64,000 nt of DNA from Cenococcum geophilum 1.58. Its lineage: Eukaryota > Ascomycota > Dothideomycetes > Gloniales > Gloniaceae. Below the pieces are notes generated by a model, which was not told the DNA's origin, made no database searches, and saw nothing but the letters and a program-made list of their open reading frames with translations. Of the stretch, positions 1 through 11,599 are shown piece by piece; within the stretch, counting starts at the first letter, position 1; the number at the start of each line of letters is the position of its first letter. The stretch covers positions 248,001-312,000 of the forward strand of contig KV748251.1 in NCBI GenBank assembly GCA_001692895.1, read 5' to 3'. The position numbers and the translations under genes are program-made.

Positions 1-3000
1 AAGATTTTACGCGGAGTATATATGCCTAAAGGGGGCCTTAAGCAGTTAATGTTAAACAACACTCGTTAACTTAAGTATAGCGTAGAGCTAATAGACCTAA
101 GTAATACTAAAGAAACCTATAAGAGATAAAGTAAGAAACTATAGAAACCTAAAGGTTAAGGATTAAGTAATTATAGGACTAAAAAGTATAGGCTAAACTA
201 AGGATCTTAGTAATAGAAGACGTTTAAGCGAACTCTATAACAAAAGTAATGGTTTAAAGATAAAGCTTATATAAATTATAAAAAATAGGGTCATTTCGCT
301 AGAGACTGTAGAGGTGGTTAGAGTTATTATGTAGTAAGGGGAACTAGACTAGTAGTATGTAACATAGATATATAGAGGGATAATAGTATACTGCGAGGAA
401 CAAAAGAATATTTAATTAGAAGTTTTGCGTTTTGTTATAATAATGTATACTAAATTTATAAAGACATTAAGTACGGTGTAAGCTATTGGCTATAAGAGCC
501 AAAGTTAAAAGGACTTAAAGGAACTAAAGAGTTAGATAAAGAATAAGATTAACTCTATAAGCTGGATTAAGATATTATAATATTATACGGATAAAGATTA
601 GTAATAATAGTAATAGAGTTAGAGTACTTATTAACTAATAGTAATAAGGATAGTAAAGGAATTAACTGGGGGTATCTAAACCTTAATAACGCAATAAAAG
701 TAGAGACTAAGACCGCTATAAAGTAAGGTTTAGTAACGGGTATTATAACACTATTAGATACGGCATCTATCGCTTTATAAAACGGAAGGAGCAATATCTA
801 GAAATAATTAAGTAAGTAGACAACTGCTAGTGCTAGCTTACCACTTAATAAAGGCAAAAGGCCAAAGGCTTAAGATTTTTAAGATGAGATAAAAGACGAC
901 TAAGATTCTTAAGATGAGATAAGGTATACTTAAGGACCTATAATAGACGAAAACTAATAGGATAGAGTAATAGCTTAGTTTAGCAATATACGAATAAGCT
1001 TAGGACGAAGTTTTCTAAAGGTATAAGACTTTTAAGATAAAATAAGTGAGATTTAGGACTCTTAAAATAAGATAAGGATACTAGTAAAGCCTAGTTAAAT
1101 TAAGGTTAAAGCGCAGCTTAAGAAAGAAGTAAGCTTAGGGTTAAAGAATCTAAGGGGTTAAGAATTTAGAGTACGAATAAGGACACCCGTAAGAAAGAAG
1201 TAGGAGACTTTACTATAGATTAGAGAATCTATAGTATAAATAGTAGTTAGATTAGGAGATAGATATATAGACCTAGAAGACTTACTAGGCAAATATAGTA
1301 TTTAACCTAAAGATTAAAAAGTTAATATAGTGATTAAGAAGTAAGAGAACTTTAAGGATTTAATTATAAGATGTAAATAATAAGAAACTATAGACGAGTT
1401 TAGAGTAAGAATTATTATATAGTAAGAAAAAAAACTAGATATAAGATCTAGTACGCTAGGTTATATAAGGGACAGAGTACCTATATAAAGAATTACTAAT
1501 AGGCTAAAAGTAGGCATACTAAGAGCTAAGTAGCTTACTAAACTAAAAAATAAAGAGGATTTAGGGATTCTAACTAGGTTTAAGAAACGATATATAAAAG
1601 GCTGTTATAACGTAGTAATAAGAAAATACTTCCTTATAGACAAACCGTATATACTCTAGCAGCTATATTAAAAGTAGTATAGGTAAAGACACAACGATAA
1701 GTGGGAAGATTTCTATATATAGTTAGACGAAAGAGTTATATAAGACTACCTAATTACGGAAAAAGCGATGAATTATATTAAAGGAGCCTTAATTATAATA
1801 TTAAAGGATCTAGAGGAATAATTAGAGGACTAGAGAAGTAAGAGACGCGTCTTAATACCTATAAATAAAGTCGTAACGTTTAGATTAATACAATAGAGGT
1901 TTAAACTTAAGGATAAAAATAAGTTAAGAGTTAACCTAAAGCACACGGCATACTATACACTATTATAGATTATATGCGTAGACGATATATATAAAATGTA
2001 TAAAAATCTAAAAGAGAAAAACCGGAAATACCCTATAAGGATATATTAGGCGCTAGATAAGCGATAGTATAGAAATGCTAAATATATACACGGCTAGCAT
2101 CTAATAGAAGTTTAGGAGTTAAGAGACTTAATACTTTAACTAAGAAGATTCCTTATAGAAGAATGCCTAAATAGATAATAATAGTGGGAATATTTAGAGA
2201 ACACCTATCTATAGTATATTAAAGATAAAAAGCGGACTAAGTATTGGCTAAAAAGTAAGTTAAGTATATAAGAATTAAGTAGCTAATAGTTAGAAAAAGT
2301 AGAGGCCTATAAAACTAGAGGAAGCTAGTAGTAAAGCCTTAGACCCTTAAAGGAATTTAAGGATAACACCTAAATCTAAGAGTTAATTAGCAAGATTAAC
2401 AGTTTAAAGTATTAGTAGATAGTGGAGCAATATAAAACCACATCTTACTAGCAGTAGTTAAGAGGATAGGGCTACTACATAGGCAAAAAGAGCACCCCTA
2501 TCTATTAGTAATGATTTTAGGAGATCTAATAGCCTATAGAGGAGGTATTATTAATCTTAAAATAGGACCTATTTAGATAACCATTAAAGGGAGATAAGTT
2601 AAGATATCTTTTAATATATTACCATTAGGGAATAATAAGGCAGTATTAGGAATGCCTTAGTTATAGGAATATAATCTAAGGATTAATTAGGTTATAGGTT
2701 AGATTAATATTAAAGATATATAATAATATAAGATATAATAACAAACTAAGTTAATATAGTACTAAGTTAAAGCGATATATAAGGAGACTAATTAAGGATT
2801 AAATTATATACTAAAGAGATACTATAAGTATAGCAAAAAGCTATAGTTACTAGAAAGTAAAAAGCTATTAAATTATATAGTATAGGACTATAAAATAGAG
2901 TTAGAACTAGAAATAAGTTTAAGGTTTTACCTAACCTATAAGTTAATAGAGAAAGAGTTATAGGCACTTAAGGAGTTTATCCAGGAAAACCTTTAAAAGG

Positions 3001-4919
3001 GATATATTAAACTATCGTAGTTATTAGCAGGATATCTAGTACTATTTATACTAAAGAAGAATAGAAAACTTAGACTATGCATTAACTATAAATAGTTAAA
3101 TAGCATTACTAGAAAGGATAGTATCCTTTACCCTTAATTAGTAAGATCTAAGATAGGATTAGTAACGCGTAAATCTTTATAAAGATAGATCTAAGATAGG
3201 CGTACTATTAGATTAGGATTAAGGAAGGCGATAAATAAAAGGCAGCCTTTAGGTTAAAGGAAGAACTATATAAACCACTAGTTATACAATTTAGGCTTAT
3301 AAACGCACTAGCGACGTTTTAAAAGTATATTAATAATATATTAAGAGAATACTTAGATGAATTTGTTATAGTATACCTTAATAATATTATTATCTACTTA
3401 ATAAACGAGGAAGAATATAGAGAATACGTTAAATGGGTTTTAAAGAGACTATAAGAAGAATAAATACTAGTAGCAATTAAGAAATGCGAATTCTTTACTA
3501 GGAAGACAGATTTTGTTAAATTTATTATTAAACTAGGCTAATTTAGCATAGATTTAAAGAAGATCGAGGCTATAGTAAATTGGCAAGAACTAGAAAATAT
3601 AATATAGTTAAGGTTATTTTTAGGGTTCTGTAATTACTATAGAAGGTTTATAGCTTAATAGTTAAAGGATATTAAGCCATTTATAAGATTAATAAAGAAG
3701 GAAGAACTATAGGTATAGGGAGAGGAATAAAAGGAACTATTTAAAAGAGTTAAATAATTGTTTACCTAGGAGCCAGTTCTTAAAATCTATTAGCTATGGT
3801 TAAAGATAGTAGTTAAAATAGATGCATTAGACTATATACTAGGAGTGTGCTTTCTATAGAAATATAAAAATAGATGGCACCTAGTAGTATACTATAGTTG
3901 GAAGATAACACCACTAGAACTAAATTATAACATCTATAATAAAGAGTTATTAGGTATAGTTATAGTACTAAGGGAATAGAGATTATTCTTATAAGGTATA
4001 GAGAAACTATTTATAGTTAAGACAGACTATAAAAACCTAATAGGGTTCCTAATAATAAAAGAACTTAATTATAGATAAGTTAGATGGGCAAAGATGCTTA
4101 TAGAATATTATTTTAAGATTTAGTATATTAAGGGTACAGAGAATACATAAGCGGATACTCTAAGTAGGAAAGTTAAACTATAAAACAATAAAAAGCCATT
4201 AGGGGCTTTGTTGTAAAGGGATATAGATAAATTAATTAGGTATAATTATCTAAAGATTATAGCAATATAAGAAGAGAAGATCTATAAATTACTAGAGAGT
4301 AATTAAATATAAAAGATCCTAAATATATAAGTAGAGGATCTAAACTTAGAGTAATATAAAAATTAAAAAGTAATATACGTACTAAGAGTCATTATAAAAG
4401 AGTTTATTAAGTTATTTTATAAAGGACTAACTTAAGGATATAACGGAGCTATAAGCTTAGTGTTAAGACTTTAAGAGGAGTATATTATTAATAGAATTTA
4501 GGGATTAGCTAGGTAAGTTATAAAAGAATATCTAGATTGCTAAAGAAATAAACTAATAAGGCATAAGCTATATAGAAAGCTACAACCTATTAAAATACTA
4601 GAAAGACTATAGGAGGTTATATTATAGGACTTTATTATTAAGTTACTAAAATTAAAAGACCCTATTACTAGATAAGATTATAATATAATCTTAGTAATAA
4701 TAGACAAGCTTATAAAATGGGGATACTTTATAGCATATTTAGCAGAAATATTAGCGGAGGATATTGCTAGAATCTATATTAAAGAAGTATTTATAAAACA
4801 TAAAGCACTAAGTAAAATTATATTAAATAGAGATTTAAGATTTATAGCAGCATTCTAGGAAGTATTCTTAGTAGAGTAAGGAGTTTAAGTAGTAACTTCT
4901 ACCGTATATTATCTACAGA
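1..4919 (+). pseudogene. Ty3/gypsy element A, gag-pol part 1 (RIP-inactivated)
   Basis: This is the 5' two thirds of a Ty3/gypsy polyprotein, entering the window inside gag. A CCHC zinc knuckle remnant lies near 265-315 (the GHFARDC end is readable). A long coding-like stretch of about 700 codons follows before the aspartic protease, whose VDSGA core is intact near 2416-2433. The reverse transcriptase runs from about 2930 to 3560; its YLDDI box near 3372 reads YLNNI, as expected from G-to-A change. RNase H follows near 3790-4150 and integrase from about 4380. Stops are nearly all TAA or TAG at Gln or Trp positions. The frame breaks off inside the integrase YHPQTDGQ-type motif, where a LINE has inserted; it resumes at 10498. 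Element B (56332-64000) is a close second copy and confirms the order of parts. Confidence 0.88.
4905..4919. repeat. Target-site duplication, left copy, of LINE 1
   Basis: The 15 bases TATATTATCTACAGA occur here and again at 10498-10512, on the two sides of the LINE. Joining the flanks restores the gypsy integrase reading frame found uninterrupted in element B near 62365-62400, so this is a true target duplication. Confidence 0.88.
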
Positions 4920-5099
4920 ATCGCGTTAAAAATATATCCCTTCAACTATAAATCTGGAGCTCTTGCTGCACCCGGCCTAAAAAGACCAAAACCAACCAAA
5001 AGAACCCTGAAAAACACCCAGAGAATCCCCCTGAGATGCATGCATCGCAGGNGAGGCANACGTCGAACGACGGTGGCTCGCACTCGCGCGCGACCGCTA

Positions 5100-6718
5100 G
5101 AACTACGCCTAGCAATGGCCCTCCACAATAAAGACGGGCGAATACTACACTATAAAGCGGAAATACCTCTATTAAGAAGGCATTTAACAAAATATAAAGC
5201 CTATTAGACGCGTCTAGTATCTAGAATTACGGGGGAGTAACCGTTAGCTATAACGAACTAATACAGCTAGTAGAATGGCTCCGCTAGTTTAGCGAACCTT
5301 AGGCGCCCCTCTAGTAAACCCTTAATTAAATCCTCTAACGGCTAAGTAAAATCGAAAATAAGCATAACTTCTTTTTACCGGCGAACCGCACCTAGGCCGC
5401 TATAGCTGCGCTTTTACAGCATAGGGAACCTACCCCCCTTAAGTTAATAACCGGGTATATAATTATAATATAACCAAACATAGAATAAGCAGAGGGGCTT
5501 AGGGGATAATTAGAAATAGAAGTCCTTATAAAGATACGCAAAGAGGTTTATAATGCTATTATAGTCCAATACCTTAAGAGCGGAGATATTAGAGTTACCC
5601 TAAAGGACTAATAGGTAAAGGAACGAGCCGTAAGGGTAGGGGATAGGCTAGGAGAACGTATTGGCATAAAAGTACTCCGCGAGGATTACCTAGTCGAAGT
5701 CCTAGCGGTTCCTATAAGCCTTAGGGTAGAAAAGGGACGCTAGGCGGACAATATAGTAATTATATAGGAGATAGTAAGACAAACGGAACGCCTTATACTA
5801 GGACTTAAAATCACCTAAATCCAATAGCTTTAACAGGAAAATGTAAACTAAGTATATAATAAGAATAATAAGAGGACACGAGGGTCGCCAGAGACTCGCT
5901 AGGGAGACGCTGGACGAACGTATGGCTCCCTTATTATTAGCATATATACACCAGGAATGCAAAAACTCCTTATCTAAAAAGGAATAATTATAAATGGCCT
6001 TATATATAATATAAGGCTCTATAACTATAGACTACGCCTAGAATAATGCTATTGTTATATATAATAGGGACATACCTAATCTATATGCGCAGTATAGGTG
6101 TGCTGCGGCCACTATATAGGCCCCTATAATACGAGATATTACTTAAATTAAGACTAAACAAAATGCGTAAACTGCCACCGAAGCACATATAAGGCGTAGG
6201 AGAGAGAAGACTGCATTAAATATAGGAGACGGAAGGCAAGGGCTTAACAGCTGCGGGAATAACTGCACACTAGGTTATATAAATGGAAACAATAGGCGAT
6301 AAGCTAGGGGGACACAGGTGCCTTTCTAGCGTTTCCTACCTTTAATACTAGAGGGCTAGGCCAGCTATCCCAAGCCTTAACGGGCCAGAAGCGACGCCGT
6401 GTAACATCACTAGACTAATTAGGGACATAAGGGTCACAGGGGATATAAGGGAGAAGACGCCCTATAGGAAGACCCCTATGGACAGCAATAGTAGGCTTAA
6501 GACCAGGATAATTAAGAATTAGACTTAATGCAGCAAATATAATATTCGCAGCTGACCTATAAAGGGTATATAGCCGACTAGTAAGAATAAAAGAAGAACT
6601 GGTAATAATAACAGATTTAGATATAGAAGCGCTAACAGGAATATAAGACATGGGAATGGAAAGCTCTATACAAAATAAGTAGTAACTAGGGTATAGACAT
6701 AAGAGACAGAAGCTCTGA
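5100..6718 (+). pseudogene. LINE 1 ORF1, gag-like protein with CCHC knuckles
   Basis: A single frame stays readable through RIP stops from about 5100 to a TGA at 6716-6718. Its middle part is rich in charged residues, as expected for a nucleic-acid-binding gag-like protein. Near 6048-6165 it shows Cys/His clusters: one reads as a damaged CX2CX4HX4C knuckle ending GHTQSIC, followed by a CC-GH pair and a CVNCH motif. The C-terminal 170 residues are basic. ORF2 begins about 60 bases downstream. The start codon cannot be fixed because RIP has altered the 5' end and two bases are ambiguous (5052, 5059). Confidence 0.7.
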
Positions 6719-6779
6719 ATATCCTAGAGAAAGTGGAAACAGAAGAAGCGAGGAATGAAGGAGAGTCGAAGGACCCTTA

Positions 6780-9700
6780 TTGGGGGTCCGCCACCTATCC
6801 ATTATATAGTATAACTGCGGCAACACAAACCACCGCCTCGCAAGGCCCCTACTAGACAGTCTAGACCTAGAGAAACACCATATCCTTGCTATACAAGAGC
6901 CGTATTATAATACCTTTACATAATTAACATACTGCCCCTAAGGATTCCAGCTCCTATACAAACTAAAAGCAGCTACATATATATGCTTTATAATTAGCAA
7001 GGCTATCAGCCTGTCCTTATGGTTATAATAGATAGTCAACCTAGATATTGCAGTTATAATAATCCAAATATATAGGGGACCGGTATAAATTATTAATGTA
7101 TATAACCTTAGGGTCAAAGGGGTCCCATAAACAGAGAATATTATATCAGTAATAAGCTTACTGGAAACCGAAGGTACAGAGTCTATCCTATTAGGAGACA
7201 TAAACCTCCACTACCCACGGTAGGGGGGTATCCATATTGCTGTAGACTAATAGTTAGAGTACTTACTAAGAGCTATAGATATCTAGGGCCTTAAGCTAGC
7301 TACCCCCCTAGGAGCAATTATATGGCAATAAGGCACCGCTAAAAGTATAATTGACCTCACATTTATAAACAAAGGCCTATACTAGAGACTTGAAAGGTAT
7401 AACCCCGAAGAAGAATAGGCACTTACCCTAGACTATATCCCTATCTAGATATAGCTAAACCTAGATACTAAAGCGCAACTAAATAGAAAAAGATACGCAA
7501 TAAGGAAGCTTAAGATAAATAGTTTCCTTAATACAGTTAAACAATAACTCTAAGACCTAGAAGAAATCCACCTAATACTAAACAAGCGAGGCCTATTAAC
7601 TACCCCTAAGGAAATTAACCAAAGACTAGAAAGGATTTAGGCAGCGATTAAAAATGGGCTAAAAGAGTACTGCCCGATCTTAAAACCAGGCCCCTACGCG
7701 CAACACGTATGGTCTACACAATACGCAGTTTTAGTTGCCAGCTAATAACGAGCAAGAAGGAAATATATAAGTAGCCATAACCCTAAAGACGAGAGACGAT
7801 ATAAAGACATAAGAAACCAGCTAAAGAATACCCTAAAAAAAGAAGTAAGGAATAACTAAAGACGGTTTATAAACGAGCATACTTCTAACATAAGCCTCCC
7901 CTATAATAAGGGCCTTTAGGATATAGCGAAATAGGTAAAGAAAAAGGCAGGGCGCCTAGCAGAAGACTTACACCTACCACCCCTATAAAGAGCAGGAGAA
8001 TTACAGGCCACAAACGACAATAATAAGAAGGCAAAGATCCTTACAGAAAGGTTCTTCCCCTAACCGGCTCTAGCAGACCTCAGTGATATTACAGGCAAAA
8101 CACCAGTGACTTGCCTACGGGTCGACAGCGACATAATAATAGAGGAAATAGCTAGAACCATTAGCCGCCTTTTAAACAATATAGCACTAGGACTAGATGG
8201 GATTCTAAATAAGGCCCTAAAAACCTGTGGGCCACTTATAGCACCTTGGCTTACAGATATAGCTAAAGTATACTTTACTATAGGCTACTACCCGCAACTC
8301 GAAAGATCTATAACGACGGTTATCCTATAAAAAGAAGGTAAAGCAGATTACTTAATCCCAGGAAGCTACTACCCTATTGCCTTAGAAAACACCCTTAGCA
8401 AAATCTTAGAAAGGGTAATAGCGGAACGTATAGTAGATACGGTAGAGGAATATACCTTACTACCACAAAGCTAAATAGGGGCAAGAAAGAACCGCTCAAC
8501 ACTATCAGCACTTACGCTACTCGCTACCACCATTAAATCTGCATAGGCGATGCGAAAGGACTTTATAGTATTAATGCTTAGCCTAGACATTAGTAGTGCC
8601 TACAACAATATACCCCACAAGCGTCTCCTATATATCCTTAGGGCAAAGGGCTTCCTAGAATAGATTATATAATTTATCTAAGGGTTTATAGGCCAGAAAG
8701 AAACATCACTAGTCTTTAGCGGATACTAGAGCCCCCCCATCACAGTTGCAACAGGAATACCATAAGGATTACCCCTCTCGCCTATACTCTTCCTTTTCTT
8801 TATAAGCAACCTGCTTAACTCCTTTAAAAAAGGGGCAACCTAGGGGATAGGCTTCGTTAATAACACAAACCTAATTATATACGGGCCAACAGCCATAAAG
8901 AACTGCAGAACACTAGAGAAAGCCTATAACACTTATATAGAGTGGGCAAAACGTTATAGAGTCCAATTCTCACCAAAGAAATACCAGCTAATCTATTTCA
9001 TAAGAAAACGCAACCAATCTACAGATCTTTAGCATATAATTCGCATCTAAGGCTTTAGGGGTCAACTAGTTCAGGGCCTAAGGGTATTAGGAGTATAGGT
9101 AAACAGTAAGCTCTAGTAGAGCGCACATACGGCGTAAGTAGCCCGTAAAGGCCAAGCACAGTTCATTACTTTATCTAGGATTATTAATTCCACATAGGGT
9201 CCATGCTTCCAGAGGTTACGCCTACTATATACAGCAGTCGTCCAGCCAACTATAACATATAGATCCAGTATCTAGGCTATTAGAGAAACTAAAAAGGGCC
9301 CCCTAAAATCACTCCTTAAACCACTTTAAAAGGTCTAAATAGCCTACCTTTAAAGTATTATAGGCGGGTACAAGCAAACGGCTACAGCACTACTTAAGAA
9401 GGAATCCAATATTCCCCCCCTACAGTTACATATTAAAGCCGCTACAATATAAAAAACGCAAAATAAATATAACTCTAATATTATAAAGTATATTAAGACA
9501 CGCCTAAGTAAACTATAGAGGGACCCTAGGGTGCCCTATAGGAGAACAAACCAACAACCCCAAAGTAGGGAAAAGATATTAGAGAAACAGGTAAAGAAAG
9601 TAGAAGAAAAATAGTGCCGCTTTAGGGCCTAGGCCCATATAGAGGAGGAAGGGAGACGCGTAAGAGGTTAGTAAAAACAATAGCAAGATAGAGAAAGGAG

Positions 9701-10220
9701 TTAAAGTAGAACATATAAGAACGCCGGGAAACCATCTACCGTAATATAATACTGGTTGGACCAACGCTAAAGAGGTAAATAGGAGTTAAAGGTATAGAGG
9801 CTGACTTAGGCAAGACGAACCCAAGCCATAGCATAATTAACGCTATAGGGGGTAAATACCTAAGGGCTCCAAGAAGGCCTAACAAAGGCAGAAAACACAA
9901 TAGCAATACTCTTAAGAACAGGAATAATAGGACTAAAAGATTGGCTTTACTAGGTGGGTGTCCTAGTAGGTAGCCTAAGATATAAATATAGCTGGCCAAG
10001 ACAGACACCAAAACACATAATACTGCTATGCCCCCTACGCACCAATTAAGAAACAATACTCTTAGCAGCTAGCATAGAGAACTATAATACACTACTCTTA
10101 ACACAAAAAGGCCTCAAGGCGGTCACCTAGTGGCTTATTAGTCAAAATATACTAAATCAGTTCCGGGTTGCAAGGGAAATAGTAATAAAAAGCAAGGGGG
10201 CGAGCAATAGGTGCCCCCTA
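6780..10220 (+). pseudogene. LINE 1 ORF2, endonuclease and reverse transcriptase
   Basis: The N-terminal part (about 6795-7450) matches an APE-type endonuclease: QYNCGN at the start, an IQEPY motif near 6893, LLGDINLHY near 7190 and a SIIDLTFIN box near 7345. The reverse transcriptase follows (about 8100-9000) with LSLDISSAYNN near 8580, a TGIPQGLPLSPILF box near 8755 and a GFVDD catalytic box near 8852 that now reads GFVNN. A Cys/His C-terminal segment (HIILLCP) lies near 10015. I see no RNase H motifs. Part of the frame (8106-8330) is free of stops but is only a less damaged piece of this gene, not a separate gene. Confidence 0.85.
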
Positions 10221-10497
10221 GTAACTCTACAGTAGTAGAGTAAAAGTTTGTGATACTAGCGCGTCCGTAGGCTTGTTACGGCAGCAGTGGTTCCTAAAAA
10301 GGTTAAATAATAAGGTAGTAGAGCACCACAGGCGACTTATAGGCGCTAAGTAGGTAAGTCCTAAAAGGCGGGGAGATAAATCACGGGGTTTTCTCATTTT
10401 TCTTAAATAGAGTTTTCTCCCCACATGTAAATAAGGAGTAGTCCGTATGGGCCTAGTAGGGATCCAAATCGGACGTTAAGCAATGAATTATTATTAT

Positions 10498-11133
10498 TAT
10501 ATTATCTACAGACAGATGGTTAAATAAAAAGATTAAATTAGATACTAGAACAGTATCTAAGGCATTATATTAATTATGTATAGAATAATTAGGTATCGCT
10601 ATTACTAATTATATAGTTTATATATAATGCAATACTATAAAAAGGAATAGGTATATTACTATTTAAGGCGAATTACGGATATAAGCTAAGGACCTTATTA
10701 TCGCTACGTTAAGTAAAGAAGATAAGTAGTATAGCTAAATAAAGAATAAAGAGTTTAATAAATCTTTATATAGACCTTACGGAAATAGCTAAGGTAGTAT
10801 AATAAAGGATAAAAAAAGTACTATAATGCTAAGAGATCTAAGGGACTAGATCTTAAGGAGGGAGATAAAGTATAGCTACTATATAAAAATTTCAAGAGTT
10901 AACAACTAAGTAAGAAGTTAAACTACGTTAGACTAGAACCTTTTAAAATTATATAAAAAATTTTATTGGTTATATTTAAGTTAAACCTATTAGCTAGGAT
11001 AAAGATCTACCCTATATAGCATATTATAATACTAGAGCTAGTATATAGAAATATTAAGCCACCAATTTATAAAGTAAACACGTATAGAGGATAAAAGGAA
11101 GATAAATAGTAAGTTTTAAAAATTGTTAGTTAT
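10498..11133 (+). pseudogene. Ty3/gypsy element A, gag-pol part 2 (integrase C-terminus)
   Basis: The integrase frame resumes directly at the right target-site duplication with the TDGQ motif, then RLNQ-type residues. It continues through the integrase C-terminal domain towards the chromodomain. The same stretch is unbroken in element B at about 62366-63000. It stops at 11133, where a copia element has inserted; the sequence resumes at 17225. Confidence 0.88.
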
Positions 11134-11307
11134 TGTTAGTGTTATAGGGTAACTCACTAATGCTACTTAAGTAGACATAATAAATGTTAGTTAATAAAGC
11201 TTATTGTTTAGAATTAGGGGGTAGGTAAGAAACCTAAGGTTCCTTACCACGCTAGTGCCGCGGCGATATATGACAATACGTAATAACCGCTTACCTTATT
11301 CCCAACA
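11134..11307 (-). repeat. 3' LTR of copia element 1
   Basis: This 174-bp repeat differs from the copy at 17051-17224 mostly by CA/TA-type changes. It ends directly at the GTTAT target duplication. Confidence 0.88.
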
Positions 11308-11599
11308 CTAACAACTCTTCTTTTATAGTTGCTATCTATATACACTTATAGATTGCTACTATATAAAGATATAAAGCTAAGGAGAAGAAGAAGAAGAAAT
11401 AAAGGGGAAGAGGTAGCGTAGGTAAATATACGGGTTCGTACAAAGATGTTAGTTCCGCTTACCGCTCTTAGCCGAGCTAATGGCGATTTTCTATCCCAGG
11501 GATAAAAAATCCTAATTAGCCAGCTTAATAAATAGCATTAGCAGAACTTTATACCGCCACCCGAATTAATTAGGCGTAGCGCTCTTAGTAAAAATCTAA

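Larger units (their letters stand above)
4920..10497 (+). mobile_element. LINE 1, full-length non-LTR retrotransposon
   Basis: This is a 5.6-kb non-LTR retrotransposon inserted into gypsy A. It has two open frames (ORF1 with zinc knuckles, ORF2 with endonuclease and reverse transcriptase), a 3' tail of TTA repeats at 10489-10500 instead of poly(A), and a 15-bp target-site duplication. A second copy on the minus strand (28084-33648) shows the same ends. The layout fits the Tad1/I-like LINEs of filamentous fungi; the clade was not tested. About 150 bases near 4950-5100 keep normal CpA content while the rest is RIP-damaged. Confidence 0.88.

Noticed and set aside
8106..8330. Separate 74-residue gene
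   Set aside because: It lies in phase within LINE 1 ORF2 between endonuclease and RT and is only a stop-free piece.
9579..10424. Minus-strand frames with hydrophobic Leu/Phe-rich text (possible membrane proteins)
   Set aside because: They are antisense to the end of LINE 1 ORF2, where AT-rich codons read as hydrophobic residues.
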